Assembly: GCA_027025615.1 (NCBI GenBank)
Contig: JALVQM010000327.1
Span: forward strand, 1 to 12,422
Direction: 5' to 3'
Length of the DNA stretch: 12,422 nt
From: Desulfobacteraceae bacterium
GTDB lineage: Bacteria; Desulfobacterota; Desulfobacteria; Desulfobacterales; Desulfosarcinaceae
Positions within the stretch are counted from its first letter, which is position 1. Each line of letters starts with the position of its first letter. The notes beneath the pieces are model-generated. The model was not told where the DNA came from and did no database searches. It worked only from the letters and a program-made list of their open reading frames with translations. The position numbers were made by a program, and so were the translations under genes. Shown one piece after another: positions 1 through 7,157 of the stretch.

Positions 1-299
1 GCCCTTACGGCCTCTCGTTCCATGGGTCGCCCCACCCCGGAAGCGTGGCTTTTAAGCAGGTTTACCTGCAATTTTTGAGTATCCTGCTTTGAAATCAGGA
101 CATCGCTGAGAACTCCAAAACCAGTGGTTATTCCGTAGATGGTGCGGCCTTCAGAAACCCATCGGGCCACCAGGCGGCTTGATTTTTCAATTTGACGGGC
201 AGATTGCCGGTCCAGGGCAACAGGTGCGTTTTGCCTGGCCACGGCCACCAGTTGTTCAAGGGTGAGTGCCCGGCCGCCGAGGATTATTTTTTCAGGCAT
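1..299 (-). CDS. hutH: Histidine ammonia-lyase, N-terminal part (runs off left edge)
   Basis: HutH deaminates L-histidine non-oxidatively to trans-urocanate and ammonia in the cytoplasm, the first step of histidine breakdown. Only the first 99 codons are present. The protein begins MPEKIILGG and shows the family block YGITTGFG at residues 55-62, whose tyrosine corresponds to the catalytic Tyr near position 53 of known enzymes. A second family block, NLLKSHASGVGRP, lies at residues 80-92. The Ala-Ser-Gly triplet that forms the MIO cofactor would lie beyond the window. The ATG at 299 is supported by an AAGGAG ribosome binding site at 311-316 (minus strand), 11 bases upstream. The gene lies 54 bases downstream of hutC in the same direction, so the two are probably co-transcribed. 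Identification is firm; the rest of the gene cannot be assessed. Confidence 0.95.
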   Translation of the reverse strand, partial: MPEKIILGGRALTLEQLVAVARQNAPVALDRQSARQIEKSSRLVARWVSEGRTIYGITTGFGVLSDVLISKQDTQKLQVNLLKSHASGVGRPMEREAVR

Positions 300-341
300 G
301 GTTGGATAATCTCCTTAATCGAAACTGTTAGAAAGCATAAT

Positions 342-347
342 TTGTAT
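342..347. promoter_or_regulatory. Possible extra HutC half-site between hutC and hutH
   Basis: The 54-base hutC-hutH spacer contains TTGTAT (ATACAA on the minus strand), the same hexamer found twice at the hutU promoter and once at the hutC promoter. A six-base match in AT-rich DNA is weak evidence, and no matching second half with dyad symmetry is obvious. Confidence 0.2.
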
Positions 348-353
348 AACGCA

Positions 354-1127
354 TCAGGTTATTATCCGATGCGAATCTGATTCCGGTTTGAAACGTCCTC
401 CCAGGCGATAGCGCGAGCCAGGATAGGTAAAACGACTGCTGGTGGCCACGGTCTTACCTACCCAGGTTTTACGATGCAGCACCAGGCAGGGCTGGTCGGC
501 GGATATTTTAAGCAACCGCCGGGTACGTGTATCGGGCAAAACTGCTTCGATTACATGTTCCACCTCGGTTGCCGGTGATACGCTCACCAGGTACTCATTG
601 GGGGTGATCCGGGTAAAATCCTGCTTAAGGAAATCCGGGGCTATGGCCGGGTTGACGTAACGGTCGGCCAACTGGATGGGAATTGTTCCGTCGCAATGGA
701 CAAGCACCGCATGGAATACCTTGGAACCGGTAGGAAGTTCCAGTCTTGCCGCCAGTACCGGTGAGGCTTTTTCCTCTCTCAACAGGTACACCTTGCTGCC
801 ATGGCTTCCGCCGGACTGCCTGATCTCATCTGCAATGGAACGTATTTCCAGCAGGGCCGAGATCGGTTTGCGGGGTGCCACGTAGGTTCCCACACCCTGG
901 AGCCTGATAAGATAGCCTGCATTGCTCAATTCCCTGAGGGCGCGATTTACGGTCATTCGTGACACACCCAAGGTCTTTACCAATTCATTCTCAGAAGGTA
1001 TCTTGGTATCAGGCAGCCAATCACCCGCCTTGATGCGTTTCTCGATGAAATCCTTGACCTGCTGGTACAAGGGCCTGGCACTGAGTTCCTGAGTCGAATT
1101 TCCTTCGCTTTTGTCATTCATGAGCAT
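354..1127 (-). CDS. hutC: HutC-type GntR-family transcriptional repressor
   Basis: This is a GntR regulator of the HutC subfamily. A winged helix-turn-helix lies at about residues 15-85, with PLYQQVKDFI, the recognition region SRMTVNRALREL, and the wing IRLQGVGTYVA. It is followed by a UTRA ligand-binding domain at about 105-250, with the usual YVNP and PCLVLHRKTW segments. Known HutC proteins repress hut genes and are induced by urocanate; that role here is inferred from family and position. The frame stays open to a TTG at 1190, but that TTG is the first three bases of a consensus -35 box (TTGACA) and the predicted transcript starts near 1155. I therefore take the ATG at 1127 (257 aa); the ATG at 1121 is equally possible. 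Neither has a good Shine-Dalgarno sequence, so translation may be weak. The gene is divergent from hutU and upstream of hutH. Confidence 0.9.
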   Translation of the reverse strand: MLMNDKSEGNSTQELSARPLYQQVKDFIEKRIKAGDWLPDTKIPSENELVKTLGVSRMTVNRALRELSNAGYLIRLQGVGTYVAPRKPISALLEIRSIADEIRQSGGSHGSKVYLLREEKASPVLAARLELPTGSKVFHAVLVHCDGTIPIQLADRYVNPAIAPDFLKQDFTRITPNEYLVSVSPATEVEHVIEAVLPDTRTRRLLKISADQPCLVLHRKTWVGKTVATSSRFTYPGSRYRLGGRFKPESDSHRIIT

Positions 1128-1142
1128 ATTTTCTGGTTTATA

Positions 1143-1161
1143 TTGTATGATGTATAGACAA
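1143..1161. promoter_or_regulatory. Putative HutC operator at the hutC promoter
   Basis: The near-palindrome TGTATAGACA at 1151-1160 (eight of ten positions symmetric) contains GTATAGAC. This fits the GT-N-TA-N-AC form described for the HutC subfamily of GntR regulators. An adjoining TTGTAT at 1143-1148 may be a second half-site. The position just downstream of the predicted -10 box suits a repressor. Binding is inferred, not shown. Confidence 0.5.
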
Positions 1162-1190
1162 CATATATCTAATGTTTTTTGGATTGTCAA
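1162..1190 (-). promoter_or_regulatory. hutC(-hutH) promoter
   Basis: On the minus strand a perfect -35 hexamer TTGACA (1190-1185) is followed after 17 bases by TATATG (1167-1162), which matches four of six -10 consensus bases. The predicted start is near 1155, leaving a leader of about 30 bases before the hutC ATG. A HutC-like dyad at 1143-1161 lies on the predicted start site, which fits autorepression. Confidence 0.6.
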
Positions 1191-1275
1191 ATTGTAGCTT
1201 AGAATATTATATTAAATAATTATCAGTAGATAAAAAACTTTAATCGTATTGTGAAGTTCTGTCTCATATTGATTG

Positions 1276-1303
1276 TTGACAGCATAATTACAGATTATAT
1301 ATA
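1276..1303 (+). promoter_or_regulatory. hutU operon promoter
   Basis: A perfect -35 hexamer TTGACA (1276-1281) is followed after 16 bases by TATATA (1298-1303). An 18-base spacing to TATACA (1300-1305) is an alternative. The predicted start is near 1310, giving a leader of about 25 bases before the hutU ATG. It is divergent from the hutC promoter about 85 bases away, and the DNA between them is very AT-rich. Confidence 0.6.
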
Positions 1304-1316
1304 CAAGCATATACAA
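1295..1316. promoter_or_regulatory. Putative HutC operator over the hutU -10 region
   Basis: The imperfect dyad TTATATATACAA (1295-1306) overlaps the -10 box. The sequence ATATACAA occurs at 1299-1306 and again at 1309-1316, exactly ten bases apart, so both copies face the same side of the helix. This resembles the TTGTAT...ATACAA type of site reported for HutC. A repressor bound here would block RNA polymerase directly. The assignment is inferred. Confidence 0.5.
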
Positions 1317-1322
1317 CCAAGC

Positions 1323-1328
1323 GGGAGG
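1323..1328 (+). promoter_or_regulatory. hutU ribosome binding site
   Basis: GGGAGG lies six bases before the ATG at 1335. It decides the start, because the frame is open further upstream to 1251, before the promoter. Starting at 1335 gives the expected family N-terminus. Confidence 0.75.
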
Positions 1329-1334
1329 TGCCCC

Positions 1335-3365
1335 ATGCTGGCAAGAGATCAAATTTCCGCAGCCATGCGGATCAGACTGGACACTGTTTTTGACCAACTG
1401 CCGCCGGAGCCGGTTTTCGAGCATGGCATACGCAGGGCTCCAAAGCGTCCCCTTACTCTTTCAAAGGCAGATATTAAATTGGCCCTGAAAAACGCTCTGC
1501 GTTACATTCCACCCAAGTGGCATGCAGAGCTTGCGCCTGAGTTTCTGGATGAACTCTATTCCCGGGGTCGGATTTATGGCTACCGTTTTCGGCCGGCCGG
1601 CAGGATTTTTGGCAAACCCATCGATCAGTACAAAGGCCGTTGCATTGAGGGCCGGGCTTTCCAGGTTATGATCGACAACAACCTGGATTTTGACGTTGCC
1701 CTCTACCCGTACGAGCTTGTCACTTACGGCGAAACCGGCCAGGTTTGCCAGAACTGGATGCAATATTGGCTGATAAAGCGTTATCTGGAAGAGTTGACCA
1801 GGGAACAAACCCTGGTGGTCGCTTCGGGTCATCCTTTGGGCTTGTTTCGTTCTTCAGAGCAGGCCCCCCGGGTTATTCTGACCAACGGTTTGATGGTGGG
1901 CATGTTCGACGATCTTGAAAACTTCAACCGGGCAGCGGCTCTGGGCGTTGCCAATTACGGCCAGATGACCGCCGGTGGCTGGATGTACATCGGACCTCAG
2001 GGCATAGTCCACGGTACATATTCGACCATCCTGAATGCCGCCCGGGGCAGGTTGGGAATTCCCGCCGATGAAAACATGGCCGGCCGGCTTTTTGTTTCTT
2101 CCGGACTGGGAGGGATGAGCGGAGCCCAAGGCAAGGCGACTGTGATCGCCGGTGGAGTGGGGCTGATCGCCGAGGTTGATGCCTCGCGAATCAAGACCCG
2201 ATACGACCAGGGCTGGATAAATCAGGTCATCGATGACCCCGGGAAGGCTTTCAAGGAGGCGGATTCCTGGCTGGCCCGTAAAAAACCACAGGCCATAGCT
2301 TTCCATGGCAACATAGTCGACCTGCTCCAGTATGCAGTTGACAACAGGATCTCCATTGACCTTCTTTCAGATCAAACATCCTGTCATGTGGCCTATGAGG
2401 GCGGCTATTGCCCCCAGGGATTGACCTTTGACCAGCGGACCGAGTTGCTCAAGTCAGATCCTGATACTTTCAGGCAGATGGTAGACCGGTCGTTGCGCAA
2501 ACATTTTGAATTGATCAAGACCCTGGTTGAGCGGGGAACCTATTTCTTCGATTACGGCAACAGCTTTCTCAAGGCGGTTTACGATGCGGGAGTGAATCAA
2601 ATCTGTAAAAACGGCCGTGATCCCCTGGACGGTTTTATTTTTCCATCCTACGTTGAAGACATAATGGGTTCCCTGCTTTTCGATTATGGTTACGGTCCCT
2701 TCCGCTGGGTTTGTTTAAGCGGTGATCCCCGGGATCTTGCAAAGACTGACAAGGCAGCCATGGAGTGTATCGACCCGCAGCGCCGCTTCCAGGACCATGA
2801 CAATTACAATTGGATTCGGGATGCCGGTAAAAACAAGCTGGTGGTTGGCACCCAGGCCAGGATACTGTACCAGGACGCCGAGGGGCGGACAAAAATTGCC
2901 CTGAAGTTCAACCAGATGGTGCGCGAAGGTCAGATCGGTCCGGTCATGCTGGGGCGTGATCATCACGATACCGGCGGTACTGATTCTCCCTTCCGGGAAA
3001 CGGCAAATATCAAGGACGGTTCCAATATAATGGCCGACATGGCGGTTCATTGTTTCACCGGCAACGCTGCCCGGGGAATGAGTCTGGTAGCCCTGCATAA
3101 CGGTGGCGGAGTAGGCATCGGCAAGGCAGTTAACGGTGGTTTCGGCATGGTGCTGGACGGAAGCCCCAGGGTGGACCGGATCCTGAAACGGGCCATGACC
3201 TGGGATGTATTGGGAGGTGTGGCCCGCCGGGCCTGGGCTCGTAATCCCAACGCCATGGAGGTAATAGCGGCTTATAACCGCGATAATAGATTCGGAGACC
3301 ATGTCACCCTGCCGTACCTGGCCGATGATCAACTGGTGGATGAGATGGTGAATAAATACAGGTAA
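1335..3365 (+). CDS. hutU: Urocanate hydratase, long (about 676-residue) form
   Basis: HutU adds water to urocanate to give 4-imidazolone-5-propionate, the second step of histidine breakdown, using tightly bound NAD+ in the cytoplasm. The 676-residue protein matches the longer form, similar in length to vertebrate UROC1, rather than the roughly 555-residue form of Pseudomonas and Bacillus. Visible family blocks are YGETGQVCQNW (131-141), ASGHPLGLF (163-171), the NAD-binding region TAGGWMYIGPQGIVHGT (212-228), SGLGGMSGAQGKA (256-268), DQTSCH (346-351), GPFRWVCLSGDP (454-465), RDHHDTGGTDSPFRET (541-556) and HNGGGVGIGK (588-597). The start at 1335 follows the promoter and a strong ribosome binding site. 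It is the first gene of the rightward operon, divergent from hutC. The cysteine arrangement near residue 450 differs from the short form as I recall it. Confidence 0.95.
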   Translation: MLARDQISAAMRIRLDTVFDQLPPEPVFEHGIRRAPKRPLTLSKADIKLALKNALRYIPPKWHAELAPEFLDELYSRGRIYGYRFRPAGRIFGKPIDQYKGRCIEGRAFQVMIDNNLDFDVALYPYELVTYGETGQVCQNWMQYWLIKRYLEELTREQTLVVASGHPLGLFRSSEQAPRVILTNGLMVGMFDDLENFNRAAALGVANYGQMTAGGWMYIGPQGIVHGTYSTILNAARGRLGIPADENMAGRLFVSSGLGGMSGAQGKATVIAGGVGLIAEVDASRIKTRYDQGWINQVIDDPGKAFKEADSWLARKKPQAIAFHGNIVDLLQYAVDNRISIDLLSDQTSCHVAYEGGYCPQGLTFDQRTELLKSDPDTFRQMVDRSLRKHFELIKTLVERGTYFFDYGNSFLKAVYDAGVNQICKNGRDPLDGFIFPSYVEDIMGSLLFDYGYGPFRWVCLSGDPRDLAKTDKAAMECIDPQRRFQDHDNYNWIRDAGKNKLVVGTQARILYQDAEGRTKIALKFNQMVREGQIGPVMLGRDHHDTGGTDSPFRETANIKDGSNIMADMAVHCFTGNAARGMSLVALHNGGGVGIGKAVNGGFGMVLDGSPRVDRILKRAMTWDVLGGVARRAWARNPNAMEVIAAYNRDNRFGDHVTLPYLADDQLVDEMVNKYR

Positions 3366-3376
3366 AACGCTTTCAA

Positions 3377-3394
3377 GCCGGATCTTTAACCGGC
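3377..3394. repeat. Small inverted repeat between hutU and ftcD
   Basis: GCCGG (3377-3381) and CCGGC (3390-3394) form a five-base stem with an eight-base loop in the 89-base hutU-ftcD gap. No T-run follows, so it is not a convincing terminator. It could be a weak RNA stabilising or processing hairpin, or chance. Confidence 0.25.
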
Positions 3395-3454
3395 AGAAGC
3401 CCAAGCATGGCGGTTTTTCAACAACCTGCAAAAAAGAGGAGTAGATGTAAGCTT

Positions 3455-4363
3455 ATGTCATCATCTGCAAGCAGCCTGGTTGAATGTGTGCCGAATTTCA
3501 GTGAAGGCCGCGACAAGGCCAGGATGGAGAAAATCGTAGATACATTCCGCAATCGGCAAGGGGTGAAATTGCTGGATTGGCAGAACGACGAGAACCACAA
3601 CCGGATGGTGGTGACCGTGGTGGGGCAACCTGGCCCCCTGTCCCAAGCAGTTATAGAGGCTGTCGGAAGGGCCGTGGAGCTGATCGACCTCAACAGTCAC
3701 AAGGGGCAGCATCCGCGTATGGGAGCCGCAGACGTGGTACCTTTTATCCCTGTGCGAAATTTTACAATGGAGCAGGCTGTTGCCCTTGCCCGCAAGGTAG
3801 GCGAAAAGCTGGCCGATGCCTACAATTTGCCGGTGATTCTTTACGAAGCCGCCGCCAGCGCCTCACACCGGGTAAACCTGGCCCAGGTTCGCAAGGGCCA
3901 GTTCGAGGCCATGGCCGAAAAGCTCAAGGACCCGGCCTGGAAACCCGATTTTGGACCGGACACAGTCCATCCCACGGCAGGAGTGACGGCCGTGGGTGCC
4001 AGAATGCCCCTTGTAGCTTACAACGTAAACCTTGGAACTTCGGATCTTGCCATTGCAGATTCGATTGCCCGGAAAGTACGCCATATCAGCGGGGGGTTGC
4101 GTTATTGCAAAGCCATTGGCATCGAACTCAAAGAAAGGGGAATCGTCCAGGTTTCGATGAACATGACCAACTACGAAAAGACAGCTCTTTACCGGGTCTT
4201 CGAGCTTATCAGGATTGAAGCCCGGCGTTACGGAGTGACCGTGGTGGGAAGTGAAATCGTAGGACTGGTACCAATGGCAGCCCTGGTGGACACGGCTGCC
4301 TACTATTTGGGGCTGGAAGATTTCTTGCCTGGGCAAGTACTGGAAACACACCTTATGGAGTAA
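3455..4363 (+). CDS. ftcD: Glutamate formimidoyltransferase
   Basis: This cytoplasmic enzyme transfers the formimino group of N-formimino-L-glutamate to tetrahydrofolate, giving glutamate and 5-formimino-THF. It is the stand-alone transferase half of the bifunctional vertebrate FTCD. The 302-residue protein has the N-terminal block LVECVPNFSEGRD (8-20), DENHNRMVVT (45-54) and HKGQHPRMGAADVVPF (82-97), which holds the family's catalytic histidine. The second ferredoxin-like domain includes NVNLGTSDLAIA and SMNMTNYEKT. The start at 3455 places the conserved LVECVPNF block at the usual distance. GAGGAG at 3436-3441 is 13 bases upstream, rather far. The frame is open to an ATG at 3407, but that has no ribosome binding site. 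The gene ends eight bases before hutI. Confidence 0.92.
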   Translation: MSSSASSLVECVPNFSEGRDKARMEKIVDTFRNRQGVKLLDWQNDENHNRMVVTVVGQPGPLSQAVIEAVGRAVELIDLNSHKGQHPRMGAADVVPFIPVRNFTMEQAVALARKVGEKLADAYNLPVILYEAAASASHRVNLAQVRKGQFEAMAEKLKDPAWKPDFGPDTVHPTAGVTAVGARMPLVAYNVNLGTSDLAIADSIARKVRHISGGLRYCKAIGIELKERGIVQVSMNMTNYEKTALYRVFELIRIEARRYGVTVVGSEIVGLVPMAALVDTAAYYLGLEDFLPGQVLETHLME

Positions 4364-4370
4364 AACTGTC

Positions 4371-5642
4371 ATGACAGCCGACCTTGTAGTCATAAATGCC
4401 GCCCAGTTGGTGACTTGCAGTAGTTTCGGTCCCAAGTGCGGACCGGAGCAGATGAATGAACTGGGTGTTGTCAAAGACGGTGCGGTGGTAATCAAAGACG
4501 GGATAATTGAAAGTCTAGGACCCACCGAGGAGATTCTGGCGGGACGCGATGTCAGCGGTTTCCAGGTGATCGATGCCGCCGGCAAGGCGGTTTTACCCGG
4601 TTTCGTAGATTCCCATACACATTTTGTCTTTGGTGGTTACCGGGAAGAAGAGTTTGCCTGGCGCCTGGCAGGTCAAAGCTATATGGAGATTCTGCAGCGC
4701 GGCGGAGGTATCCTCAGCACGGTCAAGGCCACCCGTAAGGCCGGAATGCAGGAACTTATCGATTCCGGGGCCAGGCGGTTGGACAGCCTATTGTCCTTCG
4801 GGGTAACCACCGTTGAGGGAAAAAGCGGATACGGTCTGGACCTTGAAAACGAGGTCAAACAACTGGAGGCAATGGCCCGACTTGACCGCCGGCATCCGGT
4901 TGACGTGGTGCCGACCTTCCTGGGTGCTCATGCCGTGCCGCCGGATTATAAAGGACGAACCGATAAGTATGTAGATTTTATTATTCGGGAAGTAATTCCC
5001 CGGGTGGTCGAGGATGGACTGGCTGAGTTTTGTGACGTTTTTTGCGAAGAAGGTGTTTTCTCCATCGGGCAGAGTCGCAGGTTACTCCAGGCTGCAAGGC
5101 AAATGGGTTTAAAGCTTACTCTCCACGCCGACGAAATAGTTGCCCTGGGTGGTGCTGAGCTGGCCGCTGAACTTGAAGCGGTTTCAGCCGACCACCTGCT
5201 TCAGGCAAGCGCTGCCGGGATTGATGCCATGGCTGAAAAAAAGGTAGTGGCCACTTTACTGCCGGCCACAGCTTTCAGCCTCAAGGAGCCATATGCCCGC
5301 GGACGCCGGATGATAGATGCCGGCTGTGCCGTGGCCCTGGCCACGGATTTAAATCCGGGCAGTTGTTTTTGCGAATCGGTGCCCCTGGTGATGGCCCTGG
5401 CCTGCATTTATATGGGGCTGACCCCGGAGGAAGCAGTCTGTGCCATGACAATCAACGGAGCCGCTGCCCTGGCAAGGGCGGATACAGTCGGGAGCCTTGA
5501 TCCCGGAAAGTACGGTGACCTGGTGATCCTGGAGTTTCCTTCATATAAGTTCATCCCTTACCATGTGGGCGTAAACTGTGTAGAAAAAGTTATCAAAAAA
5601 GGCCACCTGGTGTTTGACAAAACCAGGCTGCAGGTGAGGTGA
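4371..5642 (+). CDS. hutI: Imidazolonepropionase
   Basis: HutI opens the ring of 4-imidazolone-5-propionate to give N-formimino-L-glutamate, the third step of histidine breakdown. It is a cytoplasmic metal-dependent amidohydrolase. The 423-residue protein has the expected length. Metal-binding residues are visible as His82 and His84 in GFVDSHTHFVFGG, His252 in LHADE and Asp326 in ATDLNPGS. SADHL (His275) and the substrate-region segment SGYGLD (152-157) are also present. The ATG at 4371 follows the ftcD stop by seven bases, and GGAG at 4357-4360, inside the end of ftcD, is a likely ribosome binding site ten bases away. It lies between the two folate genes ftcD and fchA. All key residues appear intact. 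Confidence 0.96.
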   Translation: MTADLVVINAAQLVTCSSFGPKCGPEQMNELGVVKDGAVVIKDGIIESLGPTEEILAGRDVSGFQVIDAAGKAVLPGFVDSHTHFVFGGYREEEFAWRLAGQSYMEILQRGGGILSTVKATRKAGMQELIDSGARRLDSLLSFGVTTVEGKSGYGLDLENEVKQLEAMARLDRRHPVDVVPTFLGAHAVPPDYKGRTDKYVDFIIREVIPRVVEDGLAEFCDVFCEEGVFSIGQSRRLLQAARQMGLKLTLHADEIVALGGAELAAELEAVSADHLLQASAAGIDAMAEKKVVATLLPATAFSLKEPYARGRRMIDAGCAVALATDLNPGSCFCESVPLVMALACIYMGLTPEEAVCAMTINGAAALARADTVGSLDPGKYGDLVILEFPSYKFIPYHVGVNCVEKVIKKGHLVFDKTRLQVR

Positions 5643-5645
5643 AAA

Positions 5646-6263
5646 ATGCTGACCCAGTTAAGTGTCGAGGAATTTTTATCCAGGACCGCTTCCAGTGACC
5701 CCGTTCCCGGAGGCGGTAGTATATCCGCCCTGGCAGCAGCCGCTGCTGCGGCCCTGGCGCAAATGGTGGCTGGTCTTACAGTCGGCCGTTCAAAGTTTGC
5801 TTCAGTTGAGCAGGCCATGCGGGATCTGCGTTCCAGGGCAGTTGAGCTGCAGGAAAAATTGACCGCTGACGTGGATAGGGATTCGGCAGCCTACGGGCAG
5901 GTATTGGAAGCCTTCAGACTCCCCCGGCAGACCGAGGCTCAACGACTTGCACGCGGCCAGGCCATCCAGGAGGCCTTCAAACAGGCCGCCCGGGTTCCCA
6001 TGGAGGTGGCCGCAATTTCACTGGAAGTAATCCGCCTGGCCGGCCAGGCAATGGAAAAGGGCAATCCCAATGCAACCACTGATGCTGCGGTGAGTGTGAT
6101 GATGGCCCGTACCGCTGCCCTGGGGGCCGTTTTGAATGTAAAGATCAATCTGGAATCCGTTAAGGATGAGGATTTTGTTTCCCGGATGCAAGACCAGGCG
6201 GCCGCCATCAAGGACAAGGTGCTCGAGCTGGAAAAAACATATCTGGAAAAAACCGGTCTTTGA
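5646..6263 (+). CDS. fchA: Formimidoyl-THF cyclodeaminase / methenyl-THF cyclohydrolase family (FTCD C-terminal type)
   Basis: This 205-residue protein is the stand-alone form of the cyclodeaminase half of FTCD. It is expected to convert 5-formimino-THF to 5,10-methenyl-THF with release of ammonia; some relatives (FchA) act as methenyl-THF cyclohydrolases. The family folate-binding block DPVPGGGS is at residues 18-25, followed by an Ala-rich helix. NPNATTDAAVSVMMART is at about 141-157, a position typical of the family. The rest is predicted helical, ending in a likely coiled segment. The ATG lies three bases after the hutI stop, with GAGGTG just upstream, so translational coupling is likely. 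Placement beside ftcD favours the cyclodeaminase role, which I infer; cyclohydrolase activity cannot be excluded from sequence. Confidence 0.9.
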   Translation: MLTQLSVEEFLSRTASSDPVPGGGSISALAAAAAAALAQMVAGLTVGRSKFASVEQAMRDLRSRAVELQEKLTADVDRDSAAYGQVLEAFRLPRQTEAQRLARGQAIQEAFKQAARVPMEVAAISLEVIRLAGQAMEKGNPNATTDAAVSVMMARTAALGAVLNVKINLESVKDEDFVSRMQDQAAAIKDKVLELEKTYLEKTGL

Positions 6264-6293
6264 TACCGGACTTGGTTGCGGCGGGGATATTCT

Positions 6294-7157
6294 ATGCACC
6301 TGTTTGTGGAACAATTACTTAACGGGATTGCCATGGGCGCAATCTATGCCCTGGTAACCCTTGGCCTGGCCCTGGTTTATGGAATTTTACGGATACTTCA
6401 TGTGGCCCACGCTGCTGTCTATACGGTCGGAGCCTATATCGGCCTGGCAGTCTTCAATCTGACCGGAAGTCTTTTGCTGGGCTTTGGCGGGGCCATGGTT
6501 TTCTGTTCACTGCTGGGCGTGGTCATAGAACGTTTTGTTTACTATCCACTGTTGAAATATCCGCCTTACGTGCCGCTTATCGGCAGCATAGCCGCCATGC
6601 TGGGCATAGAGGAACTTTGCCGGCTTGTGGCTGGACCTTACATCCTGACTTTTCCCGCCAAGCTGCCTTTTCCGGAGATTCACCTGGGCAGTATTGCCAT
6701 TTCGTCAACCCTGACTGCTGTTTACGCCATTTCAACCCTGGTGCTGGCCGCCCTTTGGTACATAACCAACAGGACCGAGATGGGGCTGGCCATGCGGGCA
6801 ACCAGCCAGGACCTGGCAATTGCAGATGCCATGGGAATAAACAGCCACTGGATCGTAAGTGCAACTTTTATTCTCGGTTCGGCAATTGCGGCAGTGGCCG
6901 GGGTATTGGTGGGTATCTATTATAACCAGGTATATCCAACCATGGGGGCTGTACCGGCGTACAAAACCCTGGCCCTTATAGTGGTCGGGGGGATGGGATC
7001 GGTACCCGGGGCGGTTATAGCTTCATTGTTGCTGGGGGTGGCGGAAACCCTTCTCATCGGCTATGCCCAGATTCCCCTGCCACGCGATGCCCTGGCATTC
7101 ATTGCCATGATTGCTGTTTTGATGTGGCGATCAGAAGGATTGATGGGATCCAAGTAA
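6294..7157 (+). CDS. livH: LivH-type ABC transporter permease
   Basis: This is one of the two membrane subunits of a branched-chain-amino-acid-type (HAAT) ABC importer. The 287-residue protein is almost wholly hydrophobic, with about eight predicted membrane segments. It opens with the family N-terminus LNGIAMGAIYALVTLGLALV and has GILRILHVAHAAVYTVGAY near residue 40, corresponding to the LivH segment that usually reads I-x-N-x-A-H-G. The cytoplasmic coupling region TEMGLAMRATSQDLAIADAMGI is clear. The frame opens at a TTG (6276), but the ATG at 6294, seven bases after GGGG, gives the standard LivH start. It begins 30 bases after fchA and is followed closely by livM. Substrate cannot be read from the permease; the hut context suggests histidine or a related compound. 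Confidence 0.92.
   Translation: MHLFVEQLLNGIAMGAIYALVTLGLALVYGILRILHVAHAAVYTVGAYIGLAVFNLTGSLLLGFGGAMVFCSLLGVVIERFVYYPLLKYPPYVPLIGSIAAMLGIEELCRLVAGPYILTFPAKLPFPEIHLGSIAISSTLTAVYAISTLVLAALWYITNRTEMGLAMRATSQDLAIADAMGINSHWIVSATFILGSAIAAVAGVLVGIYYNQVYPTMGAVPAYKTLALIVVGGMGSVPGAVIASLLLGVAETLLIGYAQIPLPRDALAFIAMIAVLMWRSEGLMGSK

Noticed and set aside
1212..1424. A 70-codon minus-strand frame across the hutU promoter
   Set aside because: It spans the hutU promoter, ribosome binding site and N-terminal codons. It has no domain and its end is low-complexity AT-rich sequence.
1854..2306. A 150-codon minus-strand frame within hutU
   Set aside because: It is antisense to the NAD-binding region of urocanase and shows no coding signature of its own.
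2715..3431. A 238-codon open frame on the minus strand
   Set aside because: It is antisense to the conserved C-terminal half of hutU, has no recognisable domain and lacks a convincing ribosome binding site. It is a by-product of codon bias in the real gene.
3407..3454. Upstream ATG extension of ftcD
   Set aside because: There is no ribosome binding site before 3407, and the added 16 residues are unlike the family N-terminus, which begins shortly before LVECVPNF.
3577..4218. A 213-codon plus-strand frame inside ftcD
   Set aside because: It is rich in Arg, Gly, Gln and Pro, as expected of an out-of-frame reading. The ftcD frame contains all family motifs.
3863..4585. A 240-codon minus-strand frame across ftcD and hutI
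   Set aside because: It covers two conserved genes on the other strand and has no family features.
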